A stretch of DNA of 64,000 bases from Tranzscheliella williamsii (lineage: Eukaryota; Basidiomycota; Ustilaginomycetes; Ustilaginales; Ustilaginaceae). Numbering within the stretch: position 1 is the first letter of the stretch; every line of letters starts with the position of its first letter. Position numbers and translations under genes: made by a program. The notes beneath the pieces were generated by a model that was not told the DNA's origin, ran no database searches, and saw only the letters and a list, made by a program, of their open reading frames with translations. The DNA lies in NCBI GenBank assembly GCA_023212725.1, contig JALBYF010000015.1, forward strand, positions 186,001-250,000, given 5' to 3'. Below, in pieces: positions 29,941-37,702 of this stretch.

Positions 29941-30759
29941 ATGGCTTGGAACGACGACCTTCTCCTCAAGGTGGCCAACATCGTGGCTTATGTCTTCTTC
30001 ACCTCGGGCAATGTCTACTCGCAGTTCGGTGCCGGATCGGCGTGGTCAGCGCAAGAGACCTACCTGACTCCCGACCGATGGATCTTTGGGGTTTGGCCGT
30101 TCATCCATGCGCTCTTTCTGGGCATGATCATCTACCAGTTCACAGAGACGGGTTCCAGCCACGTGGTCCATGGTATCGGCTGGAGATTCCCTGGTCTTTG
30201 CATCCTCAATGCCATTTACTCGGGTCTCATGTCGGCGCAGTACCAAGGCCACCACGAGAGGATTTACGCCATCTTGGCTTTCGTTGTGATGCTTTTGATT
30301 GCCGGTACCGTCAGCCACTGCTACCGAAGCCTCAAGGTCCATCACTCTGCCAGCAACCTGGCCGACACGGTCCTGGTCCACCTTCCCTTCAGCCTCTATC
30401 ACGGTTTCGTCGTCGTGCTGCTCTTTGTCACCGCTTTCGAGGCCTTTGGCACTAACGCTCTCACTCACAAGGCCGGCGTCATCACCAAGATCCTCGTCTT
30501 CCTCTCACTCCTCTTCCTCGAGTCCACCGCGGCCGGCTATGTCTGGTACTCGGAGGGTGACGTGGCTGGCGCGCTGGTCATCAGCCTCTCCCTCCTCGCC
30601 ATCTTCCAGCATCAGACCTCCAGCAAGTTTATCCACTGGTCTGCCCTCGGCTTCTTTATCATCAGCCTCATCGCCGTCCTTCGAGCCGTGATTTCCATCT
30701 TCACCAACCGGAACCGATCCGCGCTCAACGATGAGGAGCGCGCTCCTCTGGTTGGCTAA
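29941..30759 (+). CDS. Multi-pass membrane protein (possibly TspO/MBR-related)
   Basis: 272 aa from the ATG at 29941, chosen because it follows a CT-rich leader and opens the conserved-looking part (MAWNDDLLLKVANIVAYVFF). The frame is open upstream to 29485 but that part has no domain character. Seven to eight hydrophobic helices fill the protein, for example WIFGVWPFIHALFLGMIIYQ, IYAILAFVVMLLIAGTV, LPFSLYHGFVVVLLFVTAF, ITKILVFLSLLFLESTAAGY and FFIISLIAVLRAVISIF. The tail is short, hydrophilic and acidic (RNRSALNDEERAPLVG). The TYLTPDRWIFGVWPFIH motif recalls the P-x-W-x-F-x-I-W motif of tryptophan-rich sensory (TspO/MBR-like) proteins. No charged catalytic centre is visible. I do not assign a function; membrane location is clear, the family is tentative. 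Confidence 0.75.
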   Translation: MAWNDDLLLKVANIVAYVFFTSGNVYSQFGAGSAWSAQETYLTPDRWIFGVWPFIHALFLGMIIYQFTETGSSHVVHGIGWRFPGLCILNAIYSGLMSAQYQGHHERIYAILAFVVMLLIAGTVSHCYRSLKVHHSASNLADTVLVHLPFSLYHGFVVVLLFVTAFEAFGTNALTHKAGVITKILVFLSLLFLESTAAGYVWYSEGDVAGALVISLSLLAIFQHQTSSKFIHWSALGFFIISLIAVLRAVISIFTNRNRSALNDEERAPLVG

Positions 30760-31162
30760 ACCCGCATCTACCACAGCCCGCTCTGCTGCCGGTATCAGGC
30801 TCACAGACGCAACGCACAAAATGTGTTGCCATGCTCCAACTCCTTTGTGACCTTCCGCTTCCCTGGTTCCTCTCTCACGGTTCTCTCTCCTGCCCCCTAT
30901 TACCACCAAGACCGCCGCTCGCCTAACAAGCGCGGTGACACCCAACGTTCTCCATCAACTGTATGTTACTGTCCCTTTCGCAAGTCGACAATGTTGCTCT
31001 CAGGCCTAGTCCGTTGTCCCAACCCCTGCATCGATCCGTATAGTGACCTCTGCAGCGCCATTAGGGTGAGATGTGGAGCACGTGTGACTGGGTCTGGACA
31101 TTGCAAAATGCGCGTACAGAAGAGCGAAAGGACGAAAGCTTGAAGCTGGCGAGAGAAGGGGT
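30760..31162. other. Intergenic region between convergent genes
   Basis: About 400 bp between the stops of the membrane-protein gene (plus) and EME1 (minus). It should hold both 3' UTRs. Nothing else seen. Confidence 0.5.
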
Positions 31163-33595
31163 TCAGTCGCGGGTGGGGATGTTGATCAGGAGGTCGGGGT
31201 TTTTGGTGCGCAGGACGGCGCAAATGCGTTTGCTGAGTTGAAGGCCGAGGTTGGAGCGGTTGGCTCTGCGTTCGGTGCCATTGGCGTTGGTTTGGATCTG
31301 GAGGGAGGAGAGCAGGTCATTGGCCTGGTGCTGGTCGCGGCAGCGCGCGTAGGCACGTGTCAGTGCGGCCAGCGTCGGGTAGGCGCTGACGACACTGGCG
31401 GCGATCGACGGCGTCACGCGCGGAATCTGCTCCAGCATCCGCGTCCAGATCACCGCATTGTCGTTCGACATGGTATTCCGCCCCGTCTCCACCGAAAACG
31501 TAAGATGGCCATCGCGCAGAGCCTTGTACGGCCGCATGCTGAGGTCGCCCGTCAACTGATGGATCCACTCCACCCCATCCACCGTCGCAGCAACGTGGAT
31601 GACGTAGCACCGATGCCAGAATTTGAGCCGCAGCAGCGCCTTTTCGACCTCAACCTGCGATGCTGGCGCCGACATGGGTGCGACACTCGACGACGACGAC
31701 GATGTCTTCTTCCGCGTTGCGGCCGGGACCGAAGGCTGTGGCTCTTGCTGGTCGTCCTCTGCCGATGGCTGGACGCTGGCGCTGTCCTTGGAAGCCAGCT
31801 GGTCGCGAATGCGTGCCGTAAAGGCGCGGTTTTCGTGCGCCCGGACCTTGTTGTAGTACTTCACCAGGCCCTGAACGATCAGAAAAATCTGGCTGCTCTT
31901 CGCGTCCGCCGTGCGGCGCGTCTCGAAGCGAGAGCGTAGATCTCCGTACCACGACTCGAGTTGGTCGTCAGCGACGAGCTGAACCATGTCCTTGGCATCC
32001 ATGTAGAGGATGCAAGTGCGCTCGTCGACAATCTCTGGTTCGTCTAGAGGCGCCCAGTGGCGCGCCTGCTCGTTATAGACCGCGGCAATCCGACGTCGAA
32101 ACTTGATCATTGGCAACGGGACGATGCTGTCCCGAAGGGCGACCGTGGCACCCTGCTCCTCGAGGCGCGAGATGAGGGAAGCCTGGACAGAGCTGAGCGG
32201 TTGACCCGGTGCAAACAGGGCACGGTCAAGATCCACAAACATCTCGCGCATCGTTTCGCCCTTTGATGTCCGCAGCCGGTTCGCCTCAGCCCAACGCTTC
32301 TTTTCAGCCGCTTGGCGAAGCTTAAGCGCTTTGGCTGCCTCTCGTTCGCGTGCTTTGGCTGCACGTGCTTCTTTCGCAGCTTCTGCGCGAGCCACTTTGG
32401 TGTTGGGAGGCGGTGCCGGTAGGCTCGGATCCTTCCAAGCTGGCACATCTCGTCGGTCTACACCGAGCTCGTCATCCGCCGTCCGTTGGGAGACGAGGAA
32501 GAGCGGTTCGCCACTGTCGGTCGGCACTCGCGGCAGATCCTCTCTTTCAACAGCGTGAGGCCTGCCGTAAAGATCGTCGAGCGCATCAAGCAGCGACTTT
32601 GTCCTCGCCATCGGCCTGCTCCTTTTCTCATTCCTTGGGAAGAGGCAATTGTCCATCCCTCGCTTCAGGGTGGGCGATTTTGACGGTGATGGCCTCGTAG
32701 GAGATGAAGGCACGTTCGGAGAGGAGGAAGGGAGCGGTGGCGGGGACGGAGACGGATTGCCGTATCTTTGTCTTACCCGAAGTATGGGCCCAGGTGAATG
32801 TTGATGAGAGGATGGGCTACTAGAGATAATGACCACGGGTGCAGAGGTGGTCCTTGCTACACCTCTTGCTGCTCTCGGCGCAGGAGATGGGCGGGGAGCG
32901 ATGGCATCTGGTAGAGCCTCGTCCGGCTGCGCAAACCTGATGGGAGCCAAAATGGAGGGTTGGCTTGAGCTCTGCTGTGTCGCAGTGAATTGTGAGCGGA
33001 TGGGCGATGAAGCTTGCGCGGATGGCAATGCATTGCTAGGGGCGACAGATTCATAAGCAGGGTCTGACCCAATCTCGATGATTTCAGGCAAAGCCGAGCG
33101 CCTAGCATGTCTCGCTGTGGTGAAGCAGACCGTTGCTGGCTCCTCCTGCGAGCTCTCCGGAGCAGGTTGCGAAGTAGTGCGGCGGATAGAGCCGGTGCGG
33201 CCGCGGAGAGAGTGGCTGGTCGTGGAAGCAGGCTTGGACTGGTCGAGTACGGCAGCGTCGATCGAGGCCGTTCTCCTGCTCAACCCATTGTCCGTTGATA
33301 AGCCTGACTTGTGACGCTGTAACATCTCACGAAAGCTGGGGAGCAAGGTTTCGGGTGACTGGTCGGCCAGCAATCTGGCCACCCTAGTGATAGGTGTTGG
33401 CTGGGATGAAAGCTGTGCATTGTGGTCTAGACCCTTTGCAGGGGCAGGAAGCGGCGCACGCTGCTGGTCCTGCGAGGAAGACAGCGCTACCACGGAAGGC
33501 GGGGACGAGAGACGCTGGCGAGATGGTCCGGCCACAAGAGAGGCACAAGCGATGTCCGACTCGGAGTCGCTGTCGATCCAAATGGCGCCCACCAT
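31163..33595 (-). CDS. EME1: Crossover junction endonuclease subunit Eme1
   Basis: Non-catalytic partner of Mus81 in the structure-specific nuclease that resolves stalled forks and meiotic joint molecules. An 810-aa intronless ORF from the ATG at 33593-33595. The first residues (AIWIDSDSESD) are an acidic SIM-like motif (hydrophobic residues followed by D/S). Residues 20-390 are disordered, S/P-rich, with several DSD or S[DE] clusters. A K/R/A-rich helix (EAAKEARAAKAREREAAKAL) precedes the ERCC4-like nuclease fold (CILYMDAKDMVQLVADDQLE; SQIFLIVQGLVKYYNKV; ALLRLKFWHRCYVIHVAATV) and the C-terminal helix-hairpin-helix region (MLEQIPRVTPSIAASVVSAY). The catalytic ERK-x3-D of Mus81/XPF is absent, as expected for Eme1. 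Assignment rests on this architecture and is fairly firm. Confidence 0.87.
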   Translation of the reverse strand: MVGAIWIDSDSESDIACASLVAGPSRQRLSSPPSVVALSSSQDQQRAPLPAPAKGLDHNAQLSSQPTPITRVARLLADQSPETLLPSFREMLQRHKSGLSTDNGLSRRTASIDAAVLDQSKPASTTSHSLRGRTGSIRRTTSQPAPESSQEEPATVCFTTARHARRSALPEIIEIGSDPAYESVAPSNALPSAQASSPIRSQFTATQQSSSQPSILAPIRFAQPDEALPDAIAPRPSPAPRAARGVARTTSAPVVIISSSPSSHQHSPGPILRVRQRYGNPSPSPPPLPSSSPNVPSSPTRPSPSKSPTLKRGMDNCLFPRNEKRSRPMARTKSLLDALDDLYGRPHAVEREDLPRVPTDSGEPLFLVSQRTADDELGVDRRDVPAWKDPSLPAPPPNTKVARAEAAKEARAAKAREREAAKALKLRQAAEKKRWAEANRLRTSKGETMREMFVDLDRALFAPGQPLSSVQASLISRLEEQGATVALRDSIVPLPMIKFRRRIAAVYNEQARHWAPLDEPEIVDERTCILYMDAKDMVQLVADDQLESWYGDLRSRFETRRTADAKSSQIFLIVQGLVKYYNKVRAHENRAFTARIRDQLASKDSASVQPSAEDDQQEPQPSVPAATRKKTSSSSSSVAPMSAPASQVEVEKALLRLKFWHRCYVIHVAATVDGVEWIHQLTGDLSMRPYKALRDGHLTFSVETGRNTMSNDNAVIWTRMLEQIPRVTPSIAASVVSAYPTLAALTRAYARCRDQHQANDLLSSLQIQTNANGTERRANRSNLGLQLSKRICAVLRTKNPDLLINIPTRD

Positions 33596-34080
33596 GCTGA
33601 ACGCTCGGTTCCTCAGCTTGTTCTCTCCTACGCCATGGCTCAGGCTCGCCGATACAGCTGGCGCGGCGATTACAGTTGCTAGCCGTCCACATAGGTGGAA
33701 GTCAGCTCTGCTGCATCTGCATCAACGTACGAGTCGAGAGATGTTTGCTTTGCTGAGCACAAACTGCATGCATCTCGCCACCTCGCGTCGCGCTAAGTGA
33801 CCTTCGCGGCATGTTAGGTCTTTATGTTCATGCGAGTTGTGGAGGAAGAGGTTGCTGCACGTGATCTTGGAGGCGGAGACTCGAAAAAGTCTAAAGAAAT
33901 GTGAATTGTGAATTGTTGAATGCATTGTGAATGCAAAGGGAAAAATTCCAAGGTGAGAAGGAGCTTGCTAGTTGAGCTGCTTGCCCGTAAGCAGAGGGCT
34001 CCTTTGCTTGCCAGACCACTTCCATCCTGCAGCCACGACGAACTGCGGAAGAAGTCTAGCAGCAGTTCTTCGAGGTCAGA
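33596..34080. other. Divergent promoter region, EME1 / DBP10
   Basis: About 485 bp between divergent genes. Near 33900-33940 there is a run of short imperfect direct repeats of TGTGAAT/TTGTGAATGC. No coding or RNA feature seen. Confidence 0.5.
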
Positions 34081-37000
34081 ATGCTCGACTTTCTTGCCTC
34101 AGATGGGGAGCATGACCAGGGGTCTCGTACCAGCTGGTCTAGGACGGGCAAGCGCGATGACAGCAACGACCACATGGACGATGGATTCGATATCGCCTCC
34201 TCCCTTCTTCCTCAAGACACTGCCTTCCGCAGCTCCAAGGCGGCTGGTAAGCAAAAGGCTGCACAAGGTCGGACCGCGGCCGCTGCTGCAGACAACGATG
34301 ATGACGACGACGACGATGCCCAGTTCATCGCTTCGGTCATGCAGCAAGCCAATGTCAAGGCCGGTGTCGAGGTTTCCAAGAAGATCTCCTCTGCCAAGAA
34401 CAAGGGCAAGAGCAAGACGTCTTCCGGTGTTCTGTCCGGTGGCGGCTCCTTTCAGAGCATGGGATTGAATCCGTCGCTCTTGCGCTCGCTCCTCATCCGA
34501 GGTTTCACCATACCCACTCCGATTCAGAGACAGGCCATCCCAGCCATCATGAATCAGCCGCCGCGCGATGTGGTCGGCATGGCCAGAACAGGTTCAGGAA
34601 AAACACTGGCTTATCTTATCCCGCTGATCAACCGGCTGAACGGTCGACACTCTTCCAAGTTTGGGATCAAGAGCCTGATTTTGTGTCCTTCCCGAGAACT
34701 GGCTGTCCAGATCTTGCGCGTGGGCAAGGAAATCGCCCGAGGCTGGAAGGCCGACGCAGGGGAAGGGCAGGACAGCCGTGGCGAGGCTATCCGATGGGCA
34801 ATGATAGTGGGTGGAGAGTCTCTCGACGAGCAGTTCAGCATCATGACAAACAATCCCGACGTCGTCATCGCAACACCTGGTCGAATGCTGCATCTGACGG
34901 TCGAGATGAATCTCGACCTTAGATCGGTCGAGTATGTGGTCTTCGACGAGGCAGACAGACTCTTCGAGATGGGTTTCGCAGAGCAACTCGAAGAGATGTT
35001 GCTGCGGCTACCACCCACCAGGCAAACCCTGTTGTTCAGCGCCACGCTGCCCAAGAAATTGGTTGAATTCGCCAAGGCCGGGTTACAGGCCAATCCAAAG
35101 TTGGTCCGACTCGATGCCGACAGCAAAATCAGTGCGGAGTTGAGGATGGCGTTTTTCAGCGTGAAACCATCCGAAAAGGAGGCCGCTCTGCTTGTATTGC
35201 TCAGAGACGTCATCGGCGTGCCGCTTGGTGAACAGGCCGAGCCTGACCAGGACGAAGAGGACAGGTTCAACAACCATAGCGATGATGACAAGCCTAAGCG
35301 CCCCAAGTATGGCTTTGGAGCCAAGGCGCGCGACACCGGATTCAAAGGCAGGGACGCTGTCAAGCGCAAGCGAAGCATGCCAGCTGGCGGTGCCCTGCAT
35401 CTGCTGCCCCATCAAACCATCATCTTCTGTGCTACAAAGCACCACGTCGAGTATTTGTTGCTTTTGCTGCAGACAGCCGGGTATGCATGCTCGCACATCT
35501 ACTCTTCTCTGGACCAAGCCACACGAGGCATTCAGATGTCGCGCTTCCGACGCGGCCAGACGAGTCTGCTTATTGTAACCGATGTTGCCGCCCGAGGTAT
35601 CGATCTGCCTGTCCTGGAGCACGTTGTCAACTTTGACTTCCCTCCTCAGCCCAGAACGTTTGTCCATCGTGTCGGCCGTACAGCACGAGCTGGACGGAAT
35701 GGCTGGGCTTGGAGCATGTGTACCAATGCCGAACTTCCCTATCTCTGCGACCTCCAGCTCTTCCTCGGCCGGCCTCTCATTTCGTCCCACATGGCGATCG
35801 AAGCCGCCCCTTCCGGAGACCAGCCCGAGCCACTTGGCCTCCACGAAAAGTTGGTCTTGGGTACGTTTCCAAGAGACGCTCTGGATCTGGAGTCCGAATT
35901 CATCACGGCAGGTCTTACGCAGACCTCTTCTTCGACGGTGCACGACTTCCCCGCCTTGAAGCAGGTGGCCGAACGTGCTCAACAGAAGTACGAGAGATCG
36001 ATCACCAAGGCCTCGCAAGAGTCGCATCGCCGTGCCAAAGAGATGATCAAAGCGGGAAGTGTGGAACAGATCAACGTTCGCACAGCCGGTGGTAAAGACG
36101 GCGAGGTTCCCGAGTGGACGCTGGCCGGCTCACCGCTGGAAGAAATGGCGATGCATGACGTCGTCAAGCGCCCCACCACCTATGGATTGAAGGGCGCAGC
36201 AGTCGCTGCTGCTGCGAAAGAGCTCCTCGGCACTGCAACCCCAGCAAGGGGCGGTCCGAGCCCAGCTGGACCCAAAGCGGCGGAAGATGCCGCGGCGCGA
36301 GCGGCGCTTTTGGCCAAGGTGAACTCCTTTACACCTCACGAGACGGTCTTCGAGATAGGCTCTCACGGTGATGCGACCCCGCTCGGTGCGTTGATGAGGA
36401 ACCGACGCCAAACCATGGATGTCAAGTCCAAGCGCGCCCAAGCATCGGAATCCAGGAAACGGGCTCTGGAGGGCGAGGAGGAGGAGTCCAGCGACAAACC
36501 GGCAAAGAGGTCTGGCAAAGAGGCGTCAGCCCCAAGCGCGGACGCTACGGCTGTCAAAGTCGATCTGGAAGAGGCAGATGAGGACGAGATCGCGGCTGCG
36601 TTTGGCGTTAGTGCCAGCAAGTCCAGCGTAGCAGCAAAGCAGGTTGCCGAGAGGAACAGGGATGAGGTCAAACCAGCGCCGAAGAAAACGCGAGCGTTAA
36701 AATCGACGGCACGGCCCTCGTTCAAGGATCCCAACTTTTACCTCTCCTACGAGCAAGAGGGTTCGCGAGACGATAAAGGGTACTCGATGGGCAATCCAAA
36801 GTCTTCTGGAATCGACTCGTTTGTTCAGCAGGCCTCAGCGGTCTCTTTCGACTTGGCTGGCGACGAAGCTACGATGGGGACCCAGTCGCAACGGCCCAAT
36901 GTTACGCGATGGGACTCGAAAAAGAAGAAGTTCATCCAGGGCACCGTTGGCGCCGACAACAAGAAGATGATCCGGACCGAGTCCGGTGTGCGTCTGCCTG

Positions 37001-37410
37001 CCTCGTTCCGGTCTGGACGCTTCGAGGAGTGGAAGCGTGAGAAGCGTGTCGACATGCGCAAGACGGGCGAGCAGGAGCACAGCTCCAGTGCGGCCCACTT
37101 GGACGGCCCCGGTCCTGGCCGCGCGGGCCCTAGCTCGGTGATGGGGGTGAAGAAATACCGCCACAACAAGGTCAGCGAGCCCAAGTCCGGCGCCGCGCCG
37201 GCAGTGCATGGCAAGGGCCGACCCGGGCAGCACAAGCGCCAGTCCGCCAGGGACGAAGTCAAGAGCGCCCGCGAAATCCAGAAGGAGAGGCAAGCCAAAG
37301 AAAAGCGTAGGGAGAAGAACGCCCGACCCTCCAAGAGCGGCCGCGGCAAGGGCAAGGCCAGCCGCGGCAGCGGCAGCGGCAGGGGCAGGGGCAGAGGCGG
37401 TAAGCGCTAA
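34081..37410 (+). CDS. DBP10: DEAD-box ATP-dependent RNA helicase Dbp10
   Basis: Nucleolar helicase of the DBP10/DDX54 family needed for 60S subunit assembly. A 1,109-aa intronless ORF. Residues 1-120 carry an acidic D-run and K/S-rich basic part. Helicase motifs in order: Q motif FQSMGLNPSLLRSLLIRGFT with PTPIQRQAIP, motif I ARTGSGKT (168-175), PSRELA, TPGR, motif II DEAD (289-292), SAT (320-322), then FCATKHHVEYLLL, VTDVAARGID and motif VI HRVGRTARAGR. An insert between the two RecA domains (about 375-440, acidic then basic, PKRPKYGFGAKARDTG) is typical of Dbp10. The C-terminal 500 residues include the DBP10CT-like FKDPNFYLSY/TRWDSKKKKFIQG region and a K/R/G-rich tail ending GSGRGRGRGGKR. 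The length is somewhat above yeast Dbp10 (995 aa). Secure. Confidence 0.93.
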   Translation: MLDFLASDGEHDQGSRTSWSRTGKRDDSNDHMDDGFDIASSLLPQDTAFRSSKAAGKQKAAQGRTAAAAADNDDDDDDDAQFIASVMQQANVKAGVEVSKKISSAKNKGKSKTSSGVLSGGGSFQSMGLNPSLLRSLLIRGFTIPTPIQRQAIPAIMNQPPRDVVGMARTGSGKTLAYLIPLINRLNGRHSSKFGIKSLILCPSRELAVQILRVGKEIARGWKADAGEGQDSRGEAIRWAMIVGGESLDEQFSIMTNNPDVVIATPGRMLHLTVEMNLDLRSVEYVVFDEADRLFEMGFAEQLEEMLLRLPPTRQTLLFSATLPKKLVEFAKAGLQANPKLVRLDADSKISAELRMAFFSVKPSEKEAALLVLLRDVIGVPLGEQAEPDQDEEDRFNNHSDDDKPKRPKYGFGAKARDTGFKGRDAVKRKRSMPAGGALHLLPHQTIIFCATKHHVEYLLLLLQTAGYACSHIYSSLDQATRGIQMSRFRRGQTSLLIVTDVAARGIDLPVLEHVVNFDFPPQPRTFVHRVGRTARAGRNGWAWSMCTNAELPYLCDLQLFLGRPLISSHMAIEAAPSGDQPEPLGLHEKLVLGTFPRDALDLESEFITAGLTQTSSSTVHDFPALKQVAERAQQKYERSITKASQESHRRAKEMIKAGSVEQINVRTAGGKDGEVPEWTLAGSPLEEMAMHDVVKRPTTYGLKGAAVAAAAKELLGTATPARGGPSPAGPKAAEDAAARAALLAKVNSFTPHETVFEIGSHGDATPLGALMRNRRQTMDVKSKRAQASESRKRALEGEEEESSDKPAKRSGKEASAPSADATAVKVDLEEADEDEIAAAFGVSASKSSVAAKQVAERNRDEVKPAPKKTRALKSTARPSFKDPNFYLSYEQEGSRDDKGYSMGNPKSSGIDSFVQQASAVSFDLAGDEATMGTQSQRPNVTRWDSKKKKFIQGTVGADNKKMIRTESGVRLPASFRSGRFEEWKREKRVDMRKTGEQEHSSSAAHLDGPGPGRAGPSSVMGVKKYRHNKVSEPKSGAAPAVHGKGRPGQHKRQSARDEVKSAREIQKERQAKEKRREKNARPSKSGRGKGKASRGSGSGRGRGRGGKR

Positions 37411-37702
37411 TCCATACCCACTCTTCCACCCGAGCTAGAGCATCCTAGCGTGCTTTCGCTTTCCTTCTCTCGACAACCTTCCCGTTAAAGGTCCACTTTC
37501 CGTCGCTGGTCCCATGCGAGCATGTACATCAGGTTCTTTCAGCCCATCGTCATGATTATGCATCCACTCTAGGCACCTTTACCTGTTGCAAGCCATCCTT
37601 TTTGATTCAATATTGCACATGGCGTAGGAGCGTGACTGTAAGGATGGGGATGGTTTGCACGACGTACGCGTGCTTCGAGCTAACCTGCGCGGCGAGGCGG
37701 TG

